From: Hofstenia miamia
Taxonomy: Eukaryota; Xenacoelomorpha; Acoela
Length of the DNA: 58,568 nt
Direction of reading: 5' to 3'
Assembly (NCBI GenBank): GCA_004352715.1
Contig: SCFE01000041.1
Coordinates: 1,309,981 to 1,368,548 of the forward strand
Position numbers and translations under genes: made by a program. Under the pieces are notes generated by a model. That model did no database searches, was not told the DNA's origin, and saw only the letters and a program-made list of their open reading frames with translations. This document shows positions 26,604 to 41,441 of the stretch, piece after piece (within the stretch, counting starts at the first letter, position 1; each line of letters opens with the position of its first letter).

Positions 26604-26650
26604 TTGAAGTCCACCTTAGATTTCTATCATGCCCCTTTGATTACAACAAT

Positions 26651-27290
26651 TTGGAGAAAGAGACAACATTTCAGAGCGAGTTTAGCGGGAATTAGAGAAC
26701 TTAATGAAATCAAAAGGATCAAGTCGATTGAACAGAAGGAGATCACATGCATGGAAATAGAGTGAAAGCGGGAGAGTGGAGAATTTGAGAAGGGCGTCTT
26801 TGTGTGGCAAGGGAGAGATCCATTTGAAGGCACGCTTCTGGAAACGTTCCATAGAGTGGAACAAGGAACGGGAAGCCCACCAACAGGGAGATGCATAGAG
26901 AAGAATGGCGCGAGGAATGGAATTGAACAAAGAGAGTTTCCCAGCAGCCGTGGACTTAAAGGGAACATTGGGGAAGAGGGCAAAGAGTGAGGAATTAGCT
27001 TTGCGGAGACGTAAGGACACATGACCAGACGAATTTAAGTTATCAGCAAGTAGAACTCCAAGATCAGAAGGGGGAGATACAGAAAAGGAAATACCACATG
27101 TCTTGCTTGGGCTAAAATCAAGAGGGTTAACAGAAGACCAAGTAGACAAAAAATCAAGATCACAGGTAATATTGGAGGCGAAAGAAGCTGGACAATGAGA
27201 GATTTTGTCGAGTTCATGAAGTTGATGACGTCTTCAGTGAGAGAAGAGAATTTCGAAGAATCTTAAGGACTGCAACGGCGTTTTGGGTGC
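26651..27290 (-). mobile_element. Non-LTR retrotransposon fragment, RT C-terminal region
   Basis: Minus-strand frame to 27149 encodes a typical LINE thumb/C-terminus: LGVLLADNLNSSGHVSLRLR, ILLYASPCWW, MERFQKRAFKWI and LDPFDFIKFSNSR. A frameshift near 27050-27110 separates it from the upstream RT piece (TKSLIVQLLSP in another frame). There is no RT active site and no endonuclease in this copy. Fragments of the same family lie at 18416-18540, 21163-21447, 22834-23246 and 51335-51495. Confidence 0.8.
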
Positions 27291-28201
27291 TCTAAAGTAA
27301 AATAACGCTGAATCAATTTGCACTTAATTGTTCCTTGCACTATGCTTCAATTATAATATGGCCTATGTGGACTTCCACATACATGTTCAATATAAGTACA
27401 AAAATAGAAGTAAGATTTTAAATTGAACCGAGTACAAAACGTCCAGCAAAAATAAATGTAAATAACAGTCAGTACAAGAATATTCTTGAACCATTGAGTT
27501 CTTATATTTGGCAGGTAAAAGTTCGACTTGTAAACCTCAGTGGAAGATCGCGCACTGGCGGCAGAATTCCATGCAGTAGATGTTTGGGATCAGCAACAAT
27601 TTGCTTAAAAACCAACGTATAATTCTATACGTTATACTTAATGCATTAAACCTTTTGAGTTTTATTTCATTTTTCATAATTGCACATCGACAGGCTAATG
27701 GTAATTACAGCTTCGCAGCACTTCTCATCGTTTTTACCCAATATTAGTGTTTGTTTTGTCAGCATTTCCAACACTGAAAATATATTACGAAAAATGGAAC
27801 AATAAATATCTACAAAAACCTTGAAATTAAAAGACATACATCTTCCTTAGAAGCAATAATGCTTGTCTGTTAACTACGGTGCGGCGGCGATACTTGAAAT
27901 TACAAAATTAAGGCTATTTTGCATACACATCAAATATTCAATTTTGCTCTTAGACAATATTATGCAATCATCATATTTATTTGTTATATAATTGTAAATT
28001 AAAATTAATTTAATCCTAAAAACTCAATGCAATTTTTATTGAATGAAGTTTGCCTTCCACTTGATTTCAAAAAATAAAATTTTTACCTATTTTGACGAAA
28101 TAATAAGATCACTTTGTAGTAAAGGTATAAGAGGACAGTTTGTACACGTCTAATAGGAATGTTATTTAAATTTGTACAATTACTTTTCTTTTTCCACATA
28201 G
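27291..28201. other. No gene recognised; expected place of DDOST exon 1
   Basis: AT-rich DNA directly upstream of the first identified DDOST exon. The missing exon should encode a start codon and signal peptide and end one base into a codon before a GT. I could not find a convincing candidate here; it may lie further upstream beyond the repeat block. Confidence 0.5.
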
Positions 28202-31200
28202 CAACATCATTAAAAACGTTAATTTTAATTGAAAATTACTCCATTCGAGAGACTCATTCTATTTATTTTTCTTTTCTACAAAGCAGTAAGTTACTTTTTA
28301 ATTTCTTAGTGTTTATTTATTTTTAGTTCCTAATCACCAAATTGTTACTAAACTTGCCGATGACACAACATTAAATCTTTTCAGTTACGGCGAATCACTG
28401 TATGATAATTTAATAATACTTGCTCCAAGCACTCAAGGTTTGTTGTACATGCAATTAACTATTTTTTATCCTCTATTAACACTAGGTCTTGTTATGTTAT
28501 GCATTAATTTACTTTCACTATTGCTGTTACTGTGCGATCGAATTTTGCTTAAAGTTTAATTTAACATAGAAGCAGCTGCTAATGTTATATCGAAATTCTA
28601 AAATTGTAGTAGAATTGTAACTTAAATAACGTAGATGGGCAATTCCAGATTAATGTATACTATTATGTTAAATTCAGTCTTTCAATCACTGCTCAAACGG
28701 TTTGAGATGATAAAAAAAATTTAAAAACCTCGTGTAGTTTATAATGTGTTCTACCATTACCACACATTAAATTATTTTTGATAAAAAGTAATTCATTGTT
28801 ATTATGGAGTAAAAGTAACAAATTTGTGTATTTTCCCGTTTCCAACACTTTGAATGACTATTTTTAGTCATTGATTATTTGGTGATACATCAAAAAAAAT
28901 TATATACTTTTTATATCATTCAAATGCGAAACAAATTATCTACACGTCTATATAAAAATCAATTATTGTAAATGTCAGTCTTAGCTAAACACTTTGATAA
29001 AACACTTGTCCATTATATGAACTGTAGTAAGTCCGACGTTTTAAAGGGTTCCCGTGTTTTGGCTGAACAGTTTAATGTCAAATGTTGGGTACTTGTTTAT
29101 TAATTTAGACATCATTCTTTTAGAATACGGTCAGAGAAATGTAGAAAAAAATATTTTCTGTCATTTATAGCCCTTTCGAACAATTATATTGTTTACCACC
29201 AAATGTAGTAAGACCGACGGCTTTCTATTTTAAATAAGAAGATTATAGTAGTTTTCTGTACTTTTAAAATCTAATAAGTGTACAACAAGGTGGTTCGTGA
29301 TAATTATAAGAAAAATAATTAAATTCTGTTAAGACATGAAGCTGTGAGCGCTTATAAACACCATTAAGCGTTTAGTGTCAAATATTTGTGAAAATAATCA
29401 TTAATCTTCTCCGTGATATGCGGAAGATTAGTCCTTCATTTGGGCATACATGCATAGGTTAAGATTTTCCTAATCTTTCTAGTTTTCCAAAGCATTTATC
29501 GAATTTAAAATAGTATATTAATGAAATAGCCATTAATGGGTAAAATTCAATGTCATTATATTTTACCTTAAACACTTAATAATGCATCGTCGATCCTGTA
29601 CGGTTGCATTGCATAAATTTTGATAATATGCATTACTATTTACTGAATCCAGACTAATTAGTATAGAAAAAATGATAAATTTTTTCAGTAATTCATAAAT
29701 CATCGTAAAGTTTATTTTATTACCTACTTTTGAAGTAAGATCGACGCTATTGGAAATAAAAACCTTTATATATGAAAATATATGCATTTCTCGTGCTTAT
29801 CAGTAAAATATTCGTATTCTACACCTAAAAATACACTTATATTACTGCATTTATTTAAGTTTATGTAACTTCTCAAAATCCGCAATTTGCTGTACATTAT
29901 TCTGGAATTGCCCATGTATATTATATATGCCCCTTTAAAATATTTTTAGAGTATTTCTCTTATGTATGCGAATAAGTCATCTCTAGTAATGAGTCACAAT
30001 GATTTTACATAACGAGATGCAAAATATATTATCAGAGCTTTTAAGTCAAATTCAAATTTTCAAACTTTGAAATCAACTTATGAAAAATGTGAAAATTCGA
30101 ATTTCAAACAAAATTTTGAAGGCTAAAAACAAACTTTGATGTGCACATTTTTTCAAACTTTGCACATCGATACTATTTAGTTTTTCAAACATTATTTTAT
30201 GGTAAAATTCTATATAAAAAGTTTAATATTGTTGTTTCTAGTGTATTATTAAAATTACTATATTACATATTTTAAATGAAAATGTCTGACAGATATTAAT
30301 AATGGCTTTATAAATTCATTCACTTACATAAAACGGTTGCATTTGTTAATCTAGCATGTTTGATAGTTATAAAATTGACCTTTTGTGACAATCATTGCCG
30401 CACATGTATTTTGTTCTGTTTTGCTGATTTATCTGGAATAATTTAAATGAACAATTTTAAAAAAATTTTTGAAAATGACAGGGCCTTTACTACAAAATGA
30501 TGTCTCTGTCTGATAAGTAAAGTAATCTTAATTTCTTTTCTATATAGACAATGGGCAATGTGTCTCTAAATTATGTTCTATTATATATTCCATATTGTTA
30601 CAAAAAATATGGGTAAGACTGCCCATGTGGTTTTGAGGCTACGTCATGACGTCATTGTTATATGTATATTTAATTACACCTTACAGTCTAATAAATATGC
30701 ATTTGTTTTGTATGTAAGAATTATTTCTAAGAAATATCAAACTTGAAATCAAATTTTCAAACTTTGAAGCTATTCAAGTTTCAAACTTCATTTTCTTCAA
30801 ACTTTGAAAGCCCTGGTACTTATAAAACCAAAGTCAGTGTGTCATGACTTTTGTAACGCCCCATGTAGCGAATTGTGTATCATTAAAGCACTCGCCCCCT
30901 AGTTTGAGAAATGCAATTTTCAGTCGTCGTTATAGTAGGAATTGATAAATTATTCAAAACAAAATTTATTATGAGACTGTAAGCTTAAACATAGTCACCT
31001 CCATTGCTTACAATTGTTTCAAGGATTTCAAGAAACTTGTAGAATTCGTGATTGAGTTGGTCGGTTGTAAAATCGCTCACACTTTGAGAAGTGTTTTGTT
31101 ATTTCTTCACAGTATTTTGTCGAATAGTTTCTTAGATATTGAACTAAGTATCAGAGGATTAATGCACCGATATGAAAGCTGTTAAATGCCCTTCTTAAAA

Positions 31201-34200
31201 CATTATTGTGAAATTTATGTTTTCATTTATCGACAATTATTATTGAATGATCGAAGAAATTTTAATCATTTTTGTGTTAGCTGTGAATCATTAATAATTC
31301 TTTGCTAGTTGATTACTAAAATCATAATTTCATGAAAGGAATTGAAAATATGGGGCCTTGTACCTTGCTATAAAAGCTCAATCTGTTCACTTAGGATATT
31401 GAGTCATTTTCAAGTCAGGAATTGGAATCATTGTCTAAGAAAATGCGCGGGCGTTTTTGTTTTATTGGTGTCAAAAAACTTTTGGTTCTAGCTGAGATGG
31501 CTAAGCAGTCCGATGACGAGTACCGTATCAACAAATTCCTTTGCTTAATGGAAGAAGAAGGAGGGTTAGTATTGCATTTTCCAAATATGTATAATAAATT
31601 TAATGAAGTTATTTTTCTTAAATATACAATCAAAACCGGTTATTTTTAGTTAAAACATTTTATAATTTGAAAGCACCCATTCTTTGTGGAACATGCAGCG
31701 TTTATTTCCAGTTTTTTCATCCCTCATTTAATAATCCATAAATCATTATGATTTCTAATAGTAAATTTCATTCCAATAATCTAAATCTTTCATTTAAATT
31801 TTGTATGTATTTCTTTTCATAGAGAACCTTAAGAGTTATATTACTTTCATGCTCATTCTGAATTTACAAATTTAAATGCAGCTGTCGTGTATAACATAAT
31901 GGTTGCTGCGTATTCATCCAGTGCGATAATATTTCGGACTAATGCTTTTCACATTAACGTTGTTGCTGGTACTTTGAAAGGGTGAATGCTTAATTTCAGA
32001 ATGTACCTGTTAGCATTTAGGTTTAAATTTAACACATCTGTCAATTGCTGACACATCATTATTCACCTCAAAATGCATGGTAAAACTATTTCTTCGAAAT
32101 ACGAAAAATTATAGTTTCAAAATTCCTGGAAAAATTCCACAGAAAAAAAATTGCGAATTTCTTCAATTATCAAAGCAAACATGTATCGTCAATTATTTCA
32201 CATTGTAAAAGAACCGGTCAAACCAGGGCGCTTTTCTAAACCAACGGGCGGTTCGCAAGCAAATTTAGGCTGTCTTTCCAGAGTTTGTCTGTGATTGACG
32301 TTGAAGCAGTTGAAAGTAGACTAGATAGATGGATATTTTGTGCATGAATCCACAATTCACCGAATTTTAAACAAATATTGGCTATATGGTAATTTAAAAT
32401 TGGAATTATTTAATTAGTCCGAACTATTATGCATATACATATATACATATATATATATTTATTTTTAGTTTTGATCACCACTATCTAAAGCCTAATTTAG
32501 TATGCATAACTACCTGCTAAAGTCCAACATTTCTTACAATTTTATCACTAAATGTCAGTTTTCATAGTCCTCCGTTGAATACCAGGAAATTAGGATTCTT
32601 CTGGTGTTCAACGCTCCCTTGTGTGTGCACAGTGCTACTTCTCTGTTATTTCTTTAATTTTGAATGTCCTTGTACAATAACAAAATTCAATGGGGGTTTT
32701 AATTTCAGCATGATGCTCAGAGAATACAAAACTTTCACTCTTAAAATTTTGAAATATTGAGGTAGTACTCTTAAATGTAGAAAGTAAGATGGACTTTCAT
32801 AGTGGCGCTGAATAAACTCGTGTCTTAGTTAACTATTTTGAATTATTCCGTTACAAGCAAATTTTTAGTGGGCTGCCACTACTTATACTAATCCTCTCAA
32901 ATTTTCATTTTTTATGTTAATTAATCCTAACACAAAACTATAAGCAATTTCTTTTTAGTTTGGAGTTGAAATAGTGTAAATTTGAAGACAGAGTGCTTAT
33001 CACCAGGTATTAGCATAGTCGTTTGCTTGTACATATATCCTGTATATGGTGCTTTGTATATTTATTAATTATATGCTAAGCATATAATCACTTGAATTGT
33101 AAATTTTCGACAATATTGGTGAATGCAATAGAATTCTTCAAAGCGAAATTGTTTGTTATTCTACTCATGCATTATAAATTTATAGTATTGTCAAATTGAT
33201 GTTTGGAAACCATGTATTATTGAGATCAAATTATTTATTTTAGAATGCTTTGTAATTTTAATAAATTCACTGTCGTTCTTCTCTCATTGTTTGAACTTAT
33301 ATAGCTTAATCAAAGACCAAAGTACTTTACATTTTCTGGATAAAGCAGAGAGAATTTCAGTATACTGAAATGCCCTAGTACTTAAACTTCATTAACAAGT
33401 TCGCAAAATTCCTTGTTTTGAACAGCGTTTTTCAGTGATATACCATCTGATAAAGCATAGAGTGTTAATTAATTCAGTTTAGAATCTCTCCTTTTTCTTG
33501 TCTCTTGGGATTTTGCTTCACGAACCTTAATTTCTTCAGTGTACATTTTTTATCACATTTTGCTGACAAGCAAATTTTAACTCCCATGATGATTTTCTCC
33601 CATTATTCAGAAAACAATTGATTTTAATGCCTTCTCAAAATGAGGGCTACACAATTCAAATGCATTTACTACATTATAACCCCGATTTAGCACCACTCTT
33701 TGTACAAAGATAATTTCGGCTCTAATCAAGGGTGTACGATATATCGGAGTTAAGCATATTATAGCTGTAAATTTTACGCTATTACCTGTATGACTATTGC
33801 CAATGTACATTAGTATTACATGTAGCACGAATTTCAGAAAATAGAAGGATGTGTTATTTTAACCTTTAAATGCCCAGGAAACTTCAAATTTTTCATGTTT
33901 CTTGAAAAAATTCTTAAGAATAAAAAATACAATTTAGTACAAATTTTCAAAATTATATTCAAACATGTTCCGCAATAGACATATTCATGACTCTGACTCG
34001 CTATTTCAAATTCTAACAAGCTCCACCATTTTTTTGAAGAAATTGAAAACGGTTTAGAGTTTAAAAAAGACACCAGGTTGTTTAATGTTAGGAAATCAGT
34101 TATTTGGACTGCTTTATTTTAGCAATTTCACCAATAAATATTTCTGAAACATTGTTCAGAAATGGATTCATATTGGCAAATTTAGGCAATTATTCCGGGT

Positions 34201-37200
34201 TGGCGTTAAACCGAGTTTGCACTGTATATTTATAAGCAATTTTAAAATAATGTTTAATTCAATGTTTTTTTAATTTTGTTTTAAAATTTGGGTGTAAATG
34301 TAAAGTATATATATTTGTTTATAAATTTTATAATCCTGATTACTCTTAATAGAAACTAACAATCGTCATAGCCCAAATTAACCACTTTTTATTTGTAAAT
34401 ATTCGTTTTCTTTTTTGTTTAGTTTTGTATTACTTTCTTGACGCTTTAAGAATTTGTTATCAGTATTTCTATTTATTTTTAAAACAATTTCTGAATATAG
34501 ATTTTTCTTCTTCAAATCAAAATTACATAGACACATTCACAAAATCAACATTGCAACTATTACAAATATAAAATAGATTAGTTTACAAAATATATTATCT
34601 AAAATCAACTGTACAAAAATTTAATAATTTCAAAAAAGGAATCAATAACAAAACAAACACAAATAATAGTAATAAAGCGAATAATAATAAAATATTAGAT
34701 TAATTCTTTTTGCTAATATCCAAATACATAAATGAGAAATTTTTTCGTTAAACTTGACATTAAAGACGTGATATATGATAAAAAGCAATCTTGTTTTTGG
34801 AAAAAGTAAACATAGGTTATGCATAAAGATGAGTTAACATTACAGGCGTATGAAATATATACTTACATGATAAAGACAATTTCGCTTTCCGAAAAATTAT
34901 ACATGCAATGTCACTAGTAGGACTTATACATATACATGCTGCTTTCATTAATATTGTATTTTGCAGCCCAATAAAAATAACTACGATGTTTCCAAAATGA
35001 CTTTGAAAATTAATACTGTTAGTGTACCTATATTAGACACTTTCAAGTACTTAGGAGTAACCATTGACTCAAAGTTCAACACTCACATTAACATAACAGT
35101 TAGAAAACTAGCTATAGGTATAAAAAGTATGACACTAGTAGTTAAGCAGTTACCACCTTGTGCAATTATTCTATTCTTCCATGCTTTTATCATGAGCCAC
35201 CTTAATTATGCAAACATCTTATTTACTGATCTAAGTGATATGCTTTATAGAAAACTTGACATTCAATTAAAATGGGCACTGAAATATCTCAGCAAAAAAT
35301 TCATCGAAAACTAAACATTACATTTCTAGGTCAATTCTCTTTCCAAAACAACTCGTCATTTTAAATACCTTGCTAACATTTTTCAAACTAGTAAAAAATC
35401 TACCGCCTTATAATTCAATTAAATTCCCGGGATTTGCGTATAAACAGAATTCAAGATCTAAAATCTTTACATGTGTTAAGTATAAGAAAAAAGTTTTGAA
35501 GAAATCTTTCATTAATGTCGCAATTCGAACCTGGAATTCGCTACCTAAAGAAATTAAAAGCATTGAAAAATTGAAACCTTTTAAAAAGCGTTTAAAAATC
35601 TTCCTTAAGCAAAAATATATTTTAGGTACATCATGGTTAGGATTTAAATTTTACAACAATGACTATACGATAACTCGTCATTAAAATAGCAATATAAAGT
35701 AATTCATCCATAGCCTGTAAGAATTGTTACTTTTTGTAATGTATGTTGATTTGTAAATTAGTTAGTTTTTTGTAATTTATGACGCTATTCAGATAAATTA
35801 TCAGTTATTCAATTGTAAAAATTTATCTGAATATAGAATCTCTTATCTTATCTTAATTGTGTATATCTCTGACGTCATTGGAACATATTCTCTTTTGTTA
35901 TAATATTTGTTGGAAAACACATTTGTTTATTGTATAAAATGTAGCCAATTTTTTTACTTGCATATTTGCATGGACTAACTTAGTTTACATGTATTATTTG
36001 CTTTTTTGTTAATGTACATGACTTGCTTATTTGCATGGACTAACTTAGTTTATATGTATTATTTGCTTTTTGTTAATGTACATGACTTAGTTATTTATAT
36101 GACCTTACTTAGTTTACATGTTTCATTTTACATACTGGTTTTTATTAACATACATGATATTAGAAATACCATATTAATTTAGTTTATATATTTATTTTAC
36201 ATACATTGTTTTATTTAGTAAAATTTAATAACAAATGTTTGAATCAGAGAAATAATAATACTTGTTAAAAGCGTAATGCCTTATTTCAATAATAAAGCAA
36301 AATAATTTTTCAGAACTAGTTCATGCAAAAACTCTCAATTTCTAATATTTAATAAACGTACGTGGTAAAATCCACATACGTGTTTAAGACAAAGCAAAAA
36401 TGCAATTTATTCTACACTTTGCTTATAATGATCATATATATCTTACTATTAAATTTGTCTATTGTGTTAGTTTATCATCATTGTTGTTGAGGGAATTCTG
36501 TAGGAAACAAACGCATTATGAATTTCACACGGTCATATCTAAATTTATGATTAATAAGTCAAATTGGGTGACAGATCACAGTATAAAACACATGACAATT
36601 AAAAGCTTAAACAAAATCAATTAAAAATGTTTATTAACATATAAATGAAGTTTCTATTTATGATACATACATTGTTTTATTTAGTAAAATTTAATAACAA
36701 ATGTTTGAATCAGAGAAATAATAATACTTGTTAAAAGCGTAATGCCTTATTTCAATAATAAAGCAAAATAATTTTTCAGAACTAGTTCATGCAAAAACTC
36801 TCAATTTCTAATATTTAATAAACGTACGTGGTAAAATCCACATACGTGTTTAAGACAAAGCAAAAATGCAATTTATTCTACACTTTGCTTATAATGATCA
36901 TATATATCTTACTATTAAATTTGTCTATTGTGTTAGTTTATCATCATTGTTGTTGATGAGGGAATTCTATAGGAAGCAAATGCATTATGAATTTCACATG
37001 GTCATATCTAAATTAATGGTTAATAAACAAGTTGTTATTTAAAACAAGATGACATTCACAATCAAAAACACATGAATATTAAAAGTTTAAACAAAATCAA
37101 TTAAAANNNNNNNNNNNNNNNNNNNNNNNNNNNNNNNNNNNNNNNNNNNNNNNNNNNNNNNNNNNNNNNNNNNNNNNNNNNNNNNNNNNNNNNNNNNNNN

Positions 37201-39920
37201 NNNNNNNNNNNNNNNNNNNNNNNNNNNNNNNNNNNNNNNNNNNNNNNNNNNNNNNNNNNNNNNNNNNNNNNNNNNNNNNNNNNNNNNNNNNNNNNNNNNN
37301 NNNNNNNNNNNNNNNNNNNNNNNNNNNNNNNNNNNNNNNNNNNNNNNNNNNNNNNNNNNNNNNNNNNNNNNNNNNNNNNNNNNNNNNNNNNNNNNNNNNN
37401 NNNNNNNNNNNNNNNNNNNNNNNNNNNNNNNNNNNNNNNNNNNNNNNNNNNNNNNNNNNNNNNNNNNNNNNNNNNNNNNNNNNNNNNNNNNNNNNNNNNN
37501 NNNNNNNNNNNNNNNNNNNNNNNNNNNNNNNNNNNNNNNNNNNNNNNNNNNNNNNNNNNNNNNNNNNNNNNNNNNNNNNNNNNNNNNNNNNNNNNNNNNN
37601 NNNNNNNNNNNNNNNNNNNNNNNNNNNNNNNNNNNNNNNNNNNNNNNNNNNNNNNNNNNNNNNNNNNNNNNNNNNNNNNNNNNNNNNNNNNNNNNNNNNN
37701 NNNNNNNNNNNNNNNNNNNNNNNNNNNNNNNNNNNNNNNNNNNNNNNNNNNNNNNNNNNNNNNNNNNNNNNNNNNNNNNNNNNNNNNNNNNNNNNNNNNN
37801 NNNNNNNNNNNNNNNNNNNNNNNNNNNNNNNNNNNNNNNNNNNNNNNNNNNNNNNNNNNNNNNNNNNNNNNNNNNNNNNNNNNNNNNNNNNNNNNNNNNN
37901 NNNNNNNNNNNNNNNNNNNNNNNNNNNNNNNNNNNNNNNNNNNNNNNNNNNNNNNNNNNNNNNNNNNNNNNNNNNNNNNNNNNNNNNNNNNNNNNNNNNN
38001 NNNNNNNNNNNNNNNNNNNNNNNNNNNNNNNNNNNNNNNNNNNNNNNNNNNNNNNNNNNNNNNNNNNNNNNNNNNNNNNNNNNNNNNNNNNNNNNNNNNN
38101 NNNNNNTGCTGCCTGCTCAAACTCCAGTGTACCATTCTTCCCACATTGTCATGCCTGAACTTATACTATCAGATGATCTACTGTCTCCGCCTCTTTCTTA
38201 ATAGCCTACACTTATCTCTTACTTCTACTCTTCTGTCTATATGCTTCTTCACCCAGGTTGTTCTTATTGCTTGCTCCTGTGTTGCCATTATCAGTGCTTC
38301 TGTTTCTCTTTTTAGACCTGCCTTCTTTAACAACTTGTTTCTTTTTAGACCTGCCTTCTTTAACAACTTGTTGCTCTCTTCTCCGTCACACATTTCTGTG
38401 TTCCTCCAGTATTCTCCATGCATTACCTTCTGTCTATACCTTGTTTGTCTCTCGGATTCCATCCTACTCTGATATACCTTCTTTCCTTCCCTCTCAGTTC
38501 TTATCTTCTTTAACTCCTTAGTGACCTCCAGTACGGAACCCTTAGGTTGCCCTTCTACATATTCCTTTAGCCCTAGTGCTTCTGCTTCTACAGTTTCCTC
38601 GACACTTAGCAGTCCTTTCCCTCCTTTATGCCTTGCCATGTACAACCTATCCACATCTCCANNNNNNNNNNNNNNNNNNNNNNNNNNNNNNNNNNNNNNN
38701 NNNNNNNNNNNNNNNNNNNNNNNNNNNNNNNNNNNNNNNNNNNNNNNNNNNNNNNNNNNNNNNNNNNNNNNNNNNNNNNNNNNNNNNNNNNNNNNNNNNN
38801 NNNNNNNNNNNNNNNNNNNNNNNNNNNNNNNNNNNNNNNNNNNNNNNNNNNNNNNNNNNNNNNNNNNNNNTTAGGTTGAAAGCCCTCTCTGCTGCTAGTA
38901 CCTTCCTTGTCTCTCTGTCTAGCTCCCTAAGTTCATTCTTGTTCCATCTAACTATTCCTGCCGAATATCTCAACACTGGTATCGCCCATGTATTAATTGC
39001 TTTTATACTATTCTGCCCATTCAATGCTGACTTCTGTAGTACCTTCCTTACTCTCCTCTTGTATTCTTTCCTTAGCCTCATCTTCATTTCCTCGTGATCT
39101 GTTCTGTCTTTCTCTATCACACCTAAGTACTTGTACCCCTCCTTGACTTCCTCAATCTTATCCCCACTGCTTGTCCTCAAGCCATCCCCATCCACACACT
39201 TGCCTCTAGTCATTGTCACTGCTGCACACTTTCCTAATCCAAACTCCAACCCTGAATCTCTGCTTGCCTTCTCCAATGTCTCCACTTGCTTCTGCAGCAT
39301 CTTCCTTGAACTAGCGTACATCTTCAGGTCATCCATGTACCATAGGTGACTCACTGCTCTACCATTCTTCTCCATCTTATACCCTATGCCTGTCTCCTTT
39401 AACTTTTCTGTGATAGGTATTAAGCTAACTACGAACAGTAGTGGCGCTAAGCTGTCTCCCTGGAATATACCCCGTCTAAACCTCAACCTATGCCCATCTA
39501 TCTCAGTTTGCCACTTTGCCATCTCTCTCTCTAGAAACTCAACCCATTTCTGCGAAACTCCATTAGCCTCTAACGTCTTCAATACCCACTTATGTGATAT
39601 GCTGTCATATGCCTTCCTGTAGTCTATCCATGCCATTGCCAAGTTTGTCTTCCTTCTTCTACAATTCTCCACCACTGCCTGGTCTATCAACAACTGATCT
39701 TTGCATCCTCTCGTCTTTGTCCTACATCCCTTCTGCTCCTCTGGTATCAACCTATTCTGTTCTAAGTAACATGCCTGCCTACTTGAAATCACAGAAGTTA
39801 GCAATTTCCAAATTGTTGGCAGACATGTTATTGGCCTGAAGTTGCTTGCCTCACTACCTTTCTTTGGGTCCTTCTGTATCAGAAATGTCCTTCCCACTAC
39901 CATCCACTCTGGACACCCAC

Positions 39921-39955
<35 letters not shown>

Positions 39956-41406
39956 TATTATTGTTATTATTAATATTGTTAGTATTATTCTTATTATAGA
40001 TATTATTGTGCAGCAATATTCATTTTGCAAGATGGCGTTTTATTAATTGCAGACATGAGATAAAAATTAAATCAATGGTATTAACAAAAAATGGTAGTTT
40101 TTCTTTTCAATTAAAAGTCTTATCAGTTCTACAGACAAAGTGCAGGTGCATTCTTTATTGAAAGATAAAAATGTCAATCAATTACTTCTGAATTTTATCT
40201 TTTATAAGCTAGAACGTTAGTTTCTGTAATAGTGCACAGGCATTTTTAATAGTATGTACACCACAAAATTTTTATTACAAGACATTCTTCATTACATTAA
40301 GGCCTTATCTTGGAATTTTCAATTTTTTTACGAAACGTACTTTACTTTGTACACTGCACCTTCTCTCATAGACTCGCTGCTTCATACATTATACATTAAT
40401 TTTCTATGAAATACATATCTAAAATATTAATATTAAAAAAAAAGATTTTTATACAATATGGACACTAAATAGTAATATAAATGAACAAAAATTACATTAA
40501 TGTTGCACATAAGGCACTCTACAGAAGCGACATAAACATACTACTTGTTTCTTACCATTATTATTAATTGTATAGTCAAAGTTGTTTAAAAACAATTATT
40601 GAAAAAATCCCGTTAATGATGGCTTACGTATTTCGATGATCTGCATAAATTAATAGCAATATTTTGATGTATAAAATTAACAAGAATTCCAATTTAATTT
40701 AAATAAAAAGATGTGGTTGATTATTTTCTTATATCTTTTGATTAGCAGATGTGATGTTAAGGTTAGAAGAAAGAAGACGGTAGTTTGTTGGTAGGTATTC
40801 TGATATTATTTTTGATAGTTCCAAATCATATTGGTCCCGTAATAGTTTACTAAAATAGATTGAATCAAGAAACGGAAAGTAGTAGGGTATCGGAAGCATT
40901 TTTAAGCGTATTAATTGTGATTTATAATTAAAACCTGGTGGTATCCACTTAAAACATCTATCTTGAAAAACTAATAGCTTAGGATGGTAGATAATTCCAT
41001 TAGAATTGAGCCATAACTTAGACATGATTTGTATAAAGTTAGTTTAATTTTAAAATGAGTTAAGTATGGAATATTGCGTTTAATATTAGGAAAAAAAATA
41101 GCTGCAACTTTATAATTTCTTCAAATAGTATGCAGCCCAAGAGAGGTTTGGTGTTATTATGAGTCCCAAAACTTCAACGAAATCATTTGCTATAATTGGA
41201 TTGGAGCTATTATCAGAGGAATAGAATGTGTTGCTTTATCACCAAAACTAATAAATTTGAATTTGTCGATACTGAATAATTGATTATTCTTTGACTTTGT
41301 CTGTATTTTCCTGAAATCATTTACAATATTATCAATATTAGTACTGCATAATGTAACGTCAACATCATACAAAAATATCTTGCTAAAGTTACAGCTTAAA
41401 GACAGT

Positions 41407-41441
<35 letters not shown>

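Larger units (their letters stand above)
23369..26653 (+). repeat. Segmental duplication, copy 2 (mate 15169-18415)
   Basis: Second copy of the block described at 15169-18415, in the same orientation, at an offset of about 8.2 kb. It contains mariner copy 2, the second 13-mer element at 25125-25576 and the second palindrome at about 25600-26603. The right edge continues into a longer retrotransposon fragment, whereas copy 1 is interrupted there by a direct repeat and then the recombinase element. Confidence 0.9.

Noticed and set aside
27600-28100. Possible signal-peptide exon of DDOST
   Set aside because: No ATG followed by a hydrophobic stretch and a donor in the required phase was found.
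35957-37106. CRISPR-like array
   Set aside because: Units are contiguous tandem duplications without unique spacers, and this is animal nuclear DNA.
37101-38144. 347-residue minus-strand frame
   Set aside because: Only its first residues ([12 protein letters not shown]) are real sequence; the rest is N. It was used only to place the R4/Dong-like element.
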